From Cellvibrionales bacterium UBA1854 (GTDB taxonomy: Bacteria > Pseudomonadota > Gammaproteobacteria > Pseudomonadales > Porticoccaceae), in contig DDII01000072.1 of NCBI GenBank assembly GCA_002338445.1, forward strand, positions 1,502 through 31,457: a stretch of 29,956 nt of DNA, given 5' to 3'. Numbering within the stretch: position 1 is the stretch's first letter; each line of letters starts with the position of its first letter. Both the position numbers and the translations under genes were made by a program. The notes beneath the pieces were generated by a model. The model saw only the letters and a program-made list of their open reading frames with translations, did not search any database and was not told the origin of the DNA. Shown piece by piece: positions 18,382 to 26,642 of the stretch.

Positions 18382-18399
18382 AAAAAACATCCACTAAAT

Positions 18400-18425
18400 A
18401 AAAAAGGGCGCCTCGCGATGCGCCC
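18400..18425 (-). terminator. Intrinsic terminator downstream of hupB
   Basis: On the minus strand a six-base GC stem GGGCGC (18420-18425) pairs with GCGCCC (18406-18411) around an eight-base loop and is followed at once by five to six T residues (18400-18405). It lies 33 bases past the hupB stop and just before ppiD. This explains how abundant hupB message is kept separate from ppiD; readthrough may still supply some ppiD transcript. Confidence 0.9.
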
Positions 18426-18458
18426 TATTATTTACAACTTAATCTCTGTAAAAAGTCT

Positions 18459-18731
18459 CTAATTTACTGCATCCTTCAAAGCCTTTCCAGCCTTAAAACT
18501 TGGGACATTCGCTGCAGAAATTTCAATCTCCGCACCCGTCTGCGGATTTCTACCTGTGCGAGCCGCCCGGTGCTTGACAGAGTAAGTGCCGAAACCAATT
18601 AGCGAGACCTGCTCTCCATTTTGTAATGCTGTAGTTATGGCATCTATCGCAGAATCGAGAGCTCTGCCCGCCGACGCTTTTGATATATCTGCTCCATCTG
18701 CAATCGCCTCTACTAATTCAGATTTATTCAC
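18459..18731 (-). CDS. hupB: DNA-binding protein HU-beta
   Basis: HU is the abundant nucleoid protein that bends and wraps DNA. The 90-residue product has the HU length and signature: NKSELVEAIA at the N-terminus, then GFGTYSVKHRAARTGRNPQTG covering the DNA-intercalating arm (RNPQTG with the conserved proline), and VPSFKAGKALKDAVN at the end. The start is GTG at 18731, with GGGGA seven bases upstream; a longer ATG-started frame to 18809 has no homology. It has its own promoter and terminator between lon and ppiD, fitting high expression. Confidence 0.97.
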   Translation of the reverse strand: MNKSELVEAIADGADISKASAGRALDSAIDAITTALQNGEQVSLIGFGTYSVKHRAARTGRNPQTGAEIEISAANVPSFKAGKALKDAVN

Positions 18732-18822
18732 TTTTTGTTCCCCTTTTTTATATTTTGAAAACCTCTTACACATCGTGAGTGAAAATGCAGAAGGCAAAAG
18801 CGACCGCACTCATTTAAAACAC

Positions 18823-18851
18823 GTTATACCAACAGCGATTTCTTCGGTCAA
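18823..18851 (-). promoter_or_regulatory. Sigma-70 promoter of hupB
   Basis: On the minus strand, TTGACC (18846-18851) and TATAAC (18823-18828) are separated by exactly 17 bases, a near-consensus sigma-70 promoter. Transcription would begin near 18816, giving a leader of about 85 bases before the GTG start of hupB. It lies in the 151-base gap after lon. Confidence 0.85.
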
Positions 18852-18882
18852 GTCCAGTCTTGAAATTAACCACTTTTAAGCG

Positions 18883-21297
18883 TCAGTGTGTATTGGCTAT
18901 GCCGGTTGAAAGTTCACTTTTTGCTGGTGTGCTACTCTTGTTAAATTCTTCATCTGTAAGAGGTTTCGGACTTGCTTCAAAGGCTAAATCTAAAACCTCA
19001 TCGATCCATTTGACCCTGCATATCTTGAGATCTGATTTTATATTATCGGGAATCTCCTTGAGATCGCTCCCATTCTCCTCTGGAATAATAACGGTGGAAA
19101 TGCCTCCCCGTCTAGCAGCCAACAATTTTTCTTTCAAACCTCCAATCTTCAATACTTGACCCCTTAACGTTATCTCGCCTGTCATCGCTATTTCCGCTCG
19201 AACCGGAGTTCCTGTCAAAACTGACACCATCGCAGTGCACATACCTACTCCCGCAGATGGTCCGTCTTTGGGTGTGGCACCCTCTGGAACATGGATATGG
19301 ATATCATTTTCTTGATGGAAGTCCTTTCGAATACCCAAAGTCTTGGCACGACTTCTAACTACCGTCAAAGCAGCCTGGATAGATTCTTGCATCACGTCGC
19401 CTAGCGAGCCTGTTTTGACAACATTACCCTTCCCCGGAATAGCGGATGCTTCAATAGAAAGAAGCTCCCCTCCAACAGATGTCCATGCCAGTCCCGTGAC
19501 TTGTCCAATCTGATTTTCTTGCTCTGCCCGGCCATAATTGAATTTTCTGACACCTAGCAGTTCTTCTAGCCGCGAAACATCCACTTCGTCTTTAGTACGC
19601 TTTTTTTCTCGAACATGTTGAGTAACAATTTTTCTGCAAATTTTTGCGATGTCACGCTCCAAACCGCGTACACCTGCCTCCCGAGTGTAATATCTAATGG
19701 TATCCTTAAGAGCATTTTCCGAAACAGTTAACTCTGATTCACGCAAACCATTTGACTTTTTTTGCTTGGGCACTAAATATTTGTCTGCAATCGCAACCTT
19801 CTCATCTTCGGTATAGCCCGGAATACGGATTACTTCCATTCTATCGAGTAGCGGACCCGGGATGTTCATTGAGTTGGAGGTGCATATAAACATGATCTCA
19901 GATAAATCATAATCAACCTCAAGGTAGTGATCATTGAAAGTGTGGTTTTGCTCGGGATCCAGCACCTCAAGGAGTGCCGAAGCTGGGTCACCACGATGGT
20001 CCATACCCATTTTGTCTATTTCGTCCAACAAAAAAAGAGGATTTTTTGCACCAGCTTTTGAAAGTTTTTGAATAAGTTTACCCGGTAGACTACCAATGTA
20101 CGTGCGTCTGTGTCCGCGTATCTCCGCTTCGTCGCGAACCCCGCCTAAACTCATCCTCACGAATTTGCGTCCAGTCGCCCTTGCAATTGATTCTCCGAGA
20201 GAAGTCTTTCCCACTCCTGGTGGCCCAACCAAACATAGAACGGGACCCTTCAGCTTTTTTACACGCTGTTGTACTGCCAAGAACTCAAGGATTCTTTCCT
20301 TTACTTCTTTTAACCCGTAGTGATCATTGTCTAACGTAGCCTCTGCTTCTTTGAGGTTATGTTTTACTCGAGTTCTGTGTTTCCATGGCACACCGATCAT
20401 CCAGTCGATGTAATTACGTAGCACCGAAGCTTCGGCAGACATTGGAGACATCATCTTAAGCTTATTCATCTCCGAGCGAACCTTTTGTAAGGCAGCGGAG
20501 GGCATGCCAGCCTCAGATACGCGTTTCTCTAATTGATCTAACTCGGATACTCCCTCGTCCATATCTCCTAGTTCTTTTTGAATGGCTTTCATCTGCTCAT
20601 TCAGGTAATACTCTCGCTGACTTTTCTCCATCTGTTTCTTGACCCGACCTCGGATTTTTTGCTCGATTTGAAAGAGGTCTATTTCAGCCTCCATTAGACC
20701 CATTAAATGTTCAAGACGTCCGTTCAAATTTGGAACCTCTAAAATTTCCTGTTTTTGCTCCAAATTCAATGTCATGTGAGATGCAATGGTATCGGCTAAG
20801 CGGTGCGGGTCTTCGATCCCGCTAACAGTGGCAATTACTTCCGAGGGTATTTTTTTACTTAAGTTCACGTATTGCTCAAACATCGTTATGGTGGATCTCG
20901 CGGTCGCCTCGATCTCATTAGACGGCACTTCCAAATTCTTCAGATCCTCCACCTGGGCAACAATAAACTTATCTGCCCTAGCTTCAGCTACCAATTCAAC
21001 TCTGTTGATGCCCTCAACCAATACCTTCAATGTGCCATCTGGGAGCTTAAGCATTTGCAATATAGTAGCGAGAGTTCCAACCTTATACAGCTCATCTATG
21101 CCGGGATTTTCATCAACGGAATTTCTTTGAGCCACCAAAACCACGTGTTTGCCGGCATCCATGGCGCTTTCAAGAGCACTTATTGATTTTTGTCTGCCCA
21201 CAAAGAGAGGGACAACCATGTGCGGATAGACAACTACGTCCCTTAGAGGCAGCACAGGATACGATTTTTGCTCAGATTTTGACCGCAATTCGGACAT
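18883..21297 (-). CDS. lon: ATP-dependent protease Lon
   Basis: Lon unfolds and degrades damaged and specific regulatory proteins in the cytoplasm. The 804-residue protein shows the N-terminal substrate-recognition domain (YPVLPLRDVVVYPHM). The AAA+ module follows, with Walker A GPPGVGKTSLG and Walker B LFLLDEIDKM. The C-terminal peptidase domain carries the Ser-Lys dyad (GPSAGVGM and GGLKEKLLAARR). ATG at 21297 is chosen over an upstream in-frame start at 21318: AAGGGG lies five bases before it and it matches the family start. It is 91 bases downstream of clpX. No convincing heat-shock promoter was seen in that gap. Confidence 0.98.
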   Translation of the reverse strand: MSELRSKSEQKSYPVLPLRDVVVYPHMVVPLFVGRQKSISALESAMDAGKHVVLVAQRNSVDENPGIDELYKVGTLATILQMLKLPDGTLKVLVEGINRVELVAEARADKFIVAQVEDLKNLEVPSNEIEATARSTITMFEQYVNLSKKIPSEVIATVSGIEDPHRLADTIASHMTLNLEQKQEILEVPNLNGRLEHLMGLMEAEIDLFQIEQKIRGRVKKQMEKSQREYYLNEQMKAIQKELGDMDEGVSELDQLEKRVSEAGMPSAALQKVRSEMNKLKMMSPMSAEASVLRNYIDWMIGVPWKHRTRVKHNLKEAEATLDNDHYGLKEVKERILEFLAVQQRVKKLKGPVLCLVGPPGVGKTSLGESIARATGRKFVRMSLGGVRDEAEIRGHRRTYIGSLPGKLIQKLSKAGAKNPLFLLDEIDKMGMDHRGDPASALLEVLDPEQNHTFNDHYLEVDYDLSEIMFICTSNSMNIPGPLLDRMEVIRIPGYTEDEKVAIADKYLVPKQKKSNGLRESELTVSENALKDTIRYYTREAGVRGLERDIAKICRKIVTQHVREKKRTKDEVDVSRLEELLGVRKFNYGRAEQENQIGQVTGLAWTSVGGELLSIEASAIPGKGNVVKTGSLGDVMQESIQAALTVVRSRAKTLGIRKDFHQENDIHIHVPEGATPKDGPSAGVGMCTAMVSVLTGTPVRAEIAMTGEITLRGQVLKIGGLKEKLLAARRGGISTVIIPEENGSDLKEIPDNIKSDLKICRVKWIDEVLDLAFEASPKPLTDEEFNKSSTPAKSELSTGIANTH

Positions 21298-21388
21298 GTA
21301 AACCCCTTCTAGTGCCAACTTTTTTCATAACCACCAATGTTGCTATTAAGCCCAATTTGATTGCAACTATTGGTTTGTCCATTTCCAA

Positions 21389-22681
21389 TCAACCTTCGTC
21401 ACTAGCAGCCAGTTTCCGATCTTGCTTCTCATACACTAAAAGTGGCTCATTTTCACCCTTAATCACTGCCGCATCAACGACAACCTTGACAAGATCAGCC
21501 TCAGAGGGAGCACGATACATTGTGTCAAGGAGCACTGTTTCAAGGATAGACCGTAGCCCTCTAGCGCCGGTTTTTCTTGAGATCGCTTTGTCCGCAATTG
21601 CCTCCAAGGCATCCGCCCTCAAATCTAAATCCAAACCTTCCATCGAGAACAACATTTGATATTGCTTATACAGAGCATTTTTAGGCTTCATCAAAATCGC
21701 TACCAGAGCATCACGATCCAGCTCCTGCAGAGTGGCTACCACAGGTAAGCGGCCAATAAATTCAGGTATTAGTCCGTATCCGATTAGATCGCTCGGCTCT
21801 ACTTCTAATAATGTCTCACCTATTGTTTTTTGGCTATCTTTACTGTTGACCTCTGCACTGAAACCAATTCCGCCTTTTTCGGATCGCTCGCGTATAACTT
21901 TCTCCAAACCAGCAAAGGCCCCACCGCATACGAATAATATATTTGACGTATCAACCTGTAAAAATTCTTGTTGCGGATGCTTTCTACCTCCCTGAGGCGG
22001 AACCGACGCCACTGTTCCTTCGATTAGCTTAAGCAATGCCTGCTGTACTCCTTCTCCAGAAACATCGCGAGTTATGGAGGGGTTATCGGATTTGCGAGAA
22101 ATTTTATCTATTTCATCTATGTAAACTATTCCTCTTTGCGCCTTGTCTACATCGTAATCGCACTTTTGCAAGAGCTTTTGTATAATATTTTCAACATCCT
22201 CACCCACATAACCTGCTTCAGTAAGCGTTGTAGCATCAGCGATAGTAAAGGGCACTTCCAATAATCGAGCTAACGTCTCAGCGAGAAGGGTTTTTCCACT
22301 ACCGGTGGGACCAATCAACAATATATTGCTTTTACCTAATTCTACTGTTTTTTCTTCTGAAACCTTATCCTCGCTAACTTGAAGGCGTTTGTAATGATTG
22401 TAGACTGCTACTGACAGGATGCGTTTAGCACGCTCTTGCCCTATAACATAATCGTCCAAGATCGTTTTTATTTCGATTGGAACCGGTAACTTTGAGGAGG
22501 ATTCGTCTGGGCTAGCGGCCTGCGCTTCCTCCGAGATAATATCGTTGCAGAGATCAACACACTCGTCACAAATGTAAACCGAAGGGCCGGCGATAAGACG
22601 GCGAACTTCGTTTTGATTCTTACCGCAAAATGAACAAAACAGCAACTTTCCGGACTCGCCTCCGCTGTCTTTTCCACTCAT
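21389..22681 (-). CDS. clpX: ClpX, ATPase subunit of ClpXP protease
   Basis: ClpX unfolds tagged substrates and feeds them to ClpP. The 430-residue protein has an N-terminal C4 zinc-binding domain (C16, C19, C38, C41), Walker A GPTGSGKT (124-131), Walker B IVYIDEIDK, a GGRKHPQQ pore-region loop and the PEFIGRLP segment. Its Shine-Dalgarno AAAGGAG is strong and ideally spaced (six bases), but lies in a small inverted repeat. clpP lies 84 bases upstream. Confidence 0.98.
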   Translation of the reverse strand: MSGKDSGGESGKLLFCSFCGKNQNEVRRLIAGPSVYICDECVDLCNDIISEEAQAASPDESSSKLPVPIEIKTILDDYVIGQERAKRILSVAVYNHYKRLQVSEDKVSEEKTVELGKSNILLIGPTGSGKTLLAETLARLLEVPFTIADATTLTEAGYVGEDVENIIQKLLQKCDYDVDKAQRGIVYIDEIDKISRKSDNPSITRDVSGEGVQQALLKLIEGTVASVPPQGGRKHPQQEFLQVDTSNILFVCGGAFAGLEKVIRERSEKGGIGFSAEVNSKDSQKTIGETLLEVEPSDLIGYGLIPEFIGRLPVVATLQELDRDALVAILMKPKNALYKQYQMLFSMEGLDLDLRADALEAIADKAISRKTGARGLRSILETVLLDTMYRAPSEADLVKVVVDAAVIKGENEPLLVYEKQDRKLAASDEG

Positions 22682-22689
22682 GCCTGTCT

Positions 22690-22703
22690 CCTTTCTCGAA
22701 AGG
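22690..22703 (-). promoter_or_regulatory. Hairpin overlapping the clpX ribosome-binding site
   Basis: On the minus strand, CCTTT and AAAGG form a perfect inverted repeat with a four-base CGAG loop (CCTTTCGAGAAAGG). The 3' arm is the AAAGG of the clpX Shine-Dalgarno sequence AAAGGAG. In RNA the five-pair stem could mask the site. Whether it does so in the cell is unknown. Confidence 0.45.
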
Positions 22704-22765
22704 TTGTGTCATTGAAATTCAGAGTGTCTTTTTTCATGCTGTACCCTAAAAAAAGGTTAGCGTCT

Positions 22766-23368
22766 TTAAACTCTTTTGTCTAGCACAGCATCCACTAAAC
22801 CATAATCTTTAGCTTCTTCAGCACTCATAAAGGTATCTCTCTCCGTATCCTCAGCAATTTTATCCATCGAGCGCCCAGTATGAACAGCAAATAAACGATT
22901 TAATCTATCTTTAGTCTTAAGGATTTCTTGAGCCTGAATGTGTATATCAGTTGCCTGACCCTGAGCTCCACCACTGGGTTGATGGATCATTATTCTTGAA
23001 TTGGGGAGGCAAAACCGCTTTTCCCTGGTACCTGCCGACAAAAGAAAAGCGCCCATAGAGGCTGCCTGTCCTATGCACATTGTGCTCACATCCGGTTTGA
23101 TAAACTGCATAGTATCGTACACCGACATTCCGGCAGTAACCGACCCACCGGGAGAATTTATGTACAAGTGAATATCTTTGTCCGGATTCTCCGACTCTAA
23201 GAAAAGCATCTGAGCCACCAAAAGATTGGCCACTTGGTCTTCAACGGGACCTACCAAAAATATGACGCGCTCTTTCAAAAGACGAGAATATATGTCGTAC
23301 GACCTCTCGCCTCGGGATGTCTGCTCAACCACCATTGGGATAAGGCCGCTTGCTTTGATGTCATTCAT
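22766..23368 (-). CDS. clpP: ClpP, proteolytic subunit of Clp protease
   Basis: ClpP forms the tetradecameric serine protease chamber. From ATG 23368 the protein is 200 residues with the triad S104 (GQAASMGAFLL), H129 (RIMIHQPSGG) and D178 (ERDTFM), each offset by a constant +7 against mature E. coli ClpP. The longer frame from 23401 adds 11 residues, but its ATG lacks a ribosome-binding site. The ATG at 23368 has AAAGGA nine bases upstream. It lies between tig and clpX in the standard order. Confidence 0.97.
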   Translation of the reverse strand: MNDIKASGLIPMVVEQTSRGERSYDIYSRLLKERVIFLVGPVEDQVANLLVAQMLFLESENPDKDIHLYINSPGGSVTAGMSVYDTMQFIKPDVSTMCIGQAASMGAFLLSAGTREKRFCLPNSRIMIHQPSGGAQGQATDIHIQAQEILKTKDRLNRLFAVHTGRSMDKIAEDTERDTFMSAEEAKDYGLVDAVLDKRV

Positions 23369-23482
23369 AGTATCGATTCCTTTCTCCCATTCTGTATTCA
23401 TATTACGTGCTTAAAGCCTAGAGGGTTTCCCATCTCTCAGAAAATTGACCACCGCCATGGTGTTCCAATCAACGCACCTCAT

Positions 23483-24817
23483 CTAATCACTTTTTAAGAG
23501 ATCGCTATAATTCGGTTCAGGATCGGGCTTGACGGCATCTTTATAAGGGAGCACTTCCTCTTCCACTTCTGCCTTGGTCAGCACAATCTCCATAAGCTGC
23601 TCTTCCATCGTCGACGCCTCTATTGCTGAGAGTAACTCGGGTTTTGAGTAGTAATAATTAATTACATCTTGCGGCTGATCATATGTTTGAGCGATTTCTG
23701 TGATCCTATTTTTGACGATGTCGGGGTCGGGACTCAAACTCGCAGCATTTAAAGCTTCCGAAACAATTACACCAAGAGCCGCTCGATACTTTGCCTTCCC
23801 ACGAAACATCTCATTTGGCAAAGCATCAAAGTTTATTTCCTTTCCACCACCAAATTGCCGTAACGTTTGTTCTTTTAGAGTCTTTATCTCACCCAATATT
23901 TGTGCTTCAGGGATCTCAATTGGATGCAACTGAAACAATTGGTGCATGATTCGACTTTTCAGATTGGATCTTAGAGCCGCATCTAATTCTCTGCGCATAT
24001 TGGACTCGACCTCTGCTTTGAACTGATCGATATCTCCACTTGTGACACCGAATTGTTGGAAAAATTCATCTGTAAGTTCAGGTATTTTCCTCTCTGATAC
24101 ACTTTTAACATTAATCGTAAACTCCACAGGCGAACCAGCAAGCTCCTCGGAATGGTAGTCCTCAGGAAATGTTAGTTTTAGAATTATCTCCTCATTGGCA
24201 CTTGCGCCCTTGAGGCCATCCTCAAATCCTGGGATCATACTGTTAGAACCCAAAATAAGCTTCTGATCGGTGGCTTTTCCACCAGCAAACTCAAGACCTT
24301 CTTTGACGCCAATATAATCTATGACTAGCTGATCTCCATCTTTTGAGGTCCTATCAACTAACTCAAAGCTTGCCTTTTGAGCCTGCAGATTACTGATCAT
24401 TTCATCAATGTCCGCATCCTCAATTTCGGCGGATGACCGACGAATCTTGATTTTAGAGAAATCTGCCAAAACAACTTCAGGAAAAACCTCAAAAACAGCT
24501 CTATATTCCAACTGGGCCCCCTCAACATCTGTCAAATCTGATATCTGAGGTTGACCGGCAATTCGGAAGTTATTATTTTTCACTGCCTCCTGAAAGCTAG
24601 TGTTGATTAATTCACCAACCACTTCCCCGCGAATGCTCCTTCCGAATTGTTGTTTTACAACCTTGAGGGGCACTTTCCCCTTCCGAAAGCCTTTCAAAGT
24701 AACCGTTTTCGTGGCCTTCTGGAGACGCTGCAAGACTTCTATATCGACTCGATCAGCGGGAAGCTGAATTCTCAAATGTCTCACCAGCCCATCGCTTCGC
24801 TCTACAGCAACCTCCAT
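23483..24817 (-). CDS. tig: Trigger factor (ribosome-associated chaperone)
   Basis: Trigger factor binds L23 at the ribosomal exit tunnel and shields nascent chains. The 444-residue protein has the ribosome-docking signature GFRKGKVP at 43-50. The FKBP-type prolyl isomerase domain spans about 160-240 (DQLVIDYIG, PGFEDGLKG), and a long helical C-terminal chaperone domain ends in an acidic tail. ATG at 24817 has GGAG eight bases upstream. The gene begins only 27 bases after the encoded CCA of tRNA-Leu on the same strand, so the two probably share a transcript. Confidence 0.97.
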   Translation of the reverse strand: MEVAVERSDGLVRHLRIQLPADRVDIEVLQRLQKATKTVTLKGFRKGKVPLKVVKQQFGRSIRGEVVGELINTSFQEAVKNNNFRIAGQPQISDLTDVEGAQLEYRAVFEVFPEVVLADFSKIKIRRSSAEIEDADIDEMISNLQAQKASFELVDRTSKDGDQLVIDYIGVKEGLEFAGGKATDQKLILGSNSMIPGFEDGLKGASANEEIILKLTFPEDYHSEELAGSPVEFTINVKSVSERKIPELTDEFFQQFGVTSGDIDQFKAEVESNMRRELDAALRSNLKSRIMHQLFQLHPIEIPEAQILGEIKTLKEQTLRQFGGGKEINFDALPNEMFRGKAKYRAALGVIVSEALNAASLSPDPDIVKNRITEIAQTYDQPQDVINYYYSKPELLSAIEASTMEEQLMEIVLTKAEVEEEVLPYKDAVKPDPEPNYSDLLKSD

Positions 24818-24844
24818 TCACGATTCTCCAATGTCTAATCTCGA

Positions 24845-24929
<85 letters not shown>

Positions 24930-25369
24930 AAAGCCTCACGTTCGTCGTCAATAGACAGAAAGCAAATTTAACGCGGATAGCCCTAACAACAAACAAAAAA
25001 GAAGTGTGACATAGCACCGCACCAAGAGCAAATGATCTAAGCATTGCCCCGCATTAAATTTAAAATATTCTAAATTGTTATTTTTCCGATTTAAATGACT
25101 ACACCATAGACACATATTTCTATGAAAATAATTTTTGAGTGCGGATAAATAATCGAGGACTTGCAGAAATCAAACTAGGTCGTCCAGAAAAAATATCAAG
25201 AATATGCGAGCAAATACTCAAAACTTTTAAAGGCCGACTTGACAGTGGCGCTGAGTAACCATAGTCAGTAATTCTTCAACCACCATACTTCTTCCCGACA
25301 ATTGGGCTGGTCAAAATACCCATCACCTTTGTAATTCTAGAACACACACACGGAGGGGGTGAATCTTGA

Positions 25370-25420
25370 ATGTGCACAATGAGTATGCGTCTGTATTACC
25401 GCTGCGCACCTCGTAATTAA
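25370..25420 (+). other. Possible 16-residue peptide frame with strong ribosome-binding site
   Basis: GGAGGGGG at 25352-25359 precedes an ATG at 25370 whose frame encodes 16 residues, MCTMSMRLYYRCAPRN, then TAA. A TTG at 25366, better spaced (nine bases from GGAGG), opens a different 16-residue frame ending at 25416. Neither is recognised. The Shine-Dalgarno strength is unusual for this AT-rich gap. The nearest plus-strand gene starts 600 bases downstream, so a leader role is uncertain. Confidence 0.25.
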
Positions 25421-25475
25421 GGCAACAGAACTTGTAAGGACGTCAGAATTAGGAACTTAGCGACATACTCAAAAT

Positions 25476-25739
25476 TTAATTTCCCGCTGGTCGCGCTCGA
25501 CAGCTCGTCGATACCAGCCGTGCTAGATAGGTACTTGAGGCAGAGTTGCGATACTTTGTGAACATCCTATCCATAGACAAATCGCCACCTTGTGCGCCGC
25601 AAATCAACTTGTAACCAAGATCTCCAAAAAATTCATCTATTTCGGTAGACGGCACAAAAGAAAACGTCAAGCAAAGCCGAGAGCATTCCCCTTCGACGGA
25701 TTGAATTATAACACCTCGTGCCAGGCAGGCATGTTGCAA
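25476..25739 (-). other. Unrecognised 87-codon open frame, doubtful gene
   Basis: The frame starts with TTG at 25739 and has no Shine-Dalgarno sequence. Its 5' part contains a TATAAT-like sequence rather than coding-looking text, and the product is rich in Cys, Ser and Arg at the end. A segment such as VPSTEIDEFFGDLGYKLI looks protein-like, so it may be a remnant of an older gene. I recognise no family and assign no function. Confidence 0.15.
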
Positions 25740-25841
25740 GCCGCCGACGTTAGATAAGCATCAAAGCCATAGAAAAGAAACGTGAGACTTCTCTTGCGGA
25801 CCTTTTCCCAAACAGTAATTTCCCGAAGTAACACATTTATT

Positions 25842-25870
25842 AATTGCTTATCTGTCGCTCGACAGCAATT
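25842..25870. repeat. Interrupted inverted repeat (hairpin)
   Basis: On the plus strand AATTG, a five-base spacer, then CTGTC-GCTC-GACAG, then CAATT form a hairpin with a perfect five-pair inner stem (six if the loop is reduced) and a five-pair outer stem. There is no T-run on either side, so it does not look like a terminator. It could be a protein-binding palindrome for the flavin reductase gene 150 bases downstream, or part of a small RNA. Confidence 0.4.
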
Positions 25871-26020
25871 ATGTGAAGATATTTTATAAGAATAATCGAC
25901 AACAGGTTAAGCAAAACACTTTTTGGCAAAACTAATAGTTGCACTCGATAAATAAAAAAACCATCATACAGATTAGATATTTCACGTCGCGAAATCAATT
26001 TCACTTAGCATCCTCTCCCT

Positions 26021-26554
26021 ATGAAATCATCAGAAAAACCATCTTTTAAGCAATATCCATTCTCACATAGCGATCTCAAGGCAGCACTCGGCGGTTTTGG
26101 CACTGGGATTACAATAGTGACCACTAAAAATAGTAAAAATCAAAATATCGGGATAACCGTAAACAGCTTCTCGTCGGTCTCGTTGGATCCGCCGCTGGTG
26201 CTTTGGTCTATCGCAAAAAGTGCCAAGTGCTTCCAAGATTTTTTTTGCACAAAATATTTCGCAATCCACATCCTCGGAGAGGGTCAGAAAGTACTATCCG
26301 ATCAATTTGCTGCCAAGGATGTGAACAAATTTTATGGATTGGCATGTTCCGAGGGGATTGCGGGAATACCCTTATTACCCGACTATAGTGTCTGTTTTCA
26401 ATGCAAATTAGAACATCGGTATGAAGGTGGAGACCATATTATCATTGTAGGCCGAATTCACACTCTATCAGATCGATCTAAAACTCCGCTCCTCTATGTG
26501 CGCGGGACATATGGCACTTTTATGCCTGAAACAGGACGCACTAGACTAAAGTAA
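26021..26554 (+). CDS. Flavin reductase domain protein (FMN-binding split barrel)
   Basis: A 177-residue protein of the Flavin_Reduct family (HpaC/RutF-like), in which a flavin-binding split barrel reduces FMN or FAD with NAD(P)H, often to supply a partner monooxygenase. Visible marks are FGTGITIVTT, GITVNSFSSVSLDPPLVLWSI (about residues 44-64), which is the flavin-binding core, and GGDHIIIVGRI near the C-terminus. No monooxygenase gene is nearby, so the partner and pathway are unknown. Start ATG 26021 has no clear Shine-Dalgarno. The eukaryotic-type hisA follows after 88 bases on the same strand, and cotranscription is possible. Confidence 0.88.
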   Translation: MKSSEKPSFKQYPFSHSDLKAALGGFGTGITIVTTKNSKNQNIGITVNSFSSVSLDPPLVLWSIAKSAKCFQDFFCTKYFAIHILGEGQKVLSDQFAAKDVNKFYGLACSEGIAGIPLLPDYSVCFQCKLEHRYEGGDHIIIVGRIHTLSDRSKTPLLYVRGTYGTFMPETGRTRLK

Positions 26555-26642
26555 GTTAACAAATTTTTAGATAAAAAATGGCTGGCCATTTAGGAAAGCT
26601 CTGATATATTGGTACCTTTGGGGTATGTTAAATTGAGAGACT

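Larger units (their letters stand above)
24930..26020. other. 1.1-kb region without a recognisable gene
   Basis: Between tRNA-Leu (minus) and the flavin reductase gene (plus) I find no protein gene I can support. It contains an 87-codon minus-strand frame (25476-25739, TTG start, no ribosome-binding site, no family recognised). It also contains a 16-codon plus-strand frame behind a strong GGAGGGGG (25352-25359), and a 29-base interrupted inverted repeat (25842-25870). The 11-mer CGCTCGACAGC occurs at both 25494 and 25856. A TTGACA at about 25240 has only a poor -10 at the right distance. No tmRNA, RNase P, SRP or 6S RNA signature was found by eye. Confidence 0.6.

Noticed and set aside
21298..21388. 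Heat-shock (sigma-32) promoter before lon
   Set aside because: No CTTGAAA/CCCCAT-like pair at proper spacing was present.
26576..26591. AAATGG/CCATTT hairpin between the flavin reductase and hisA genes as a terminator
   Set aside because: The T-run lies on the minus-strand side, while both flanking genes are plus-strand; on the plus strand no T-run follows.
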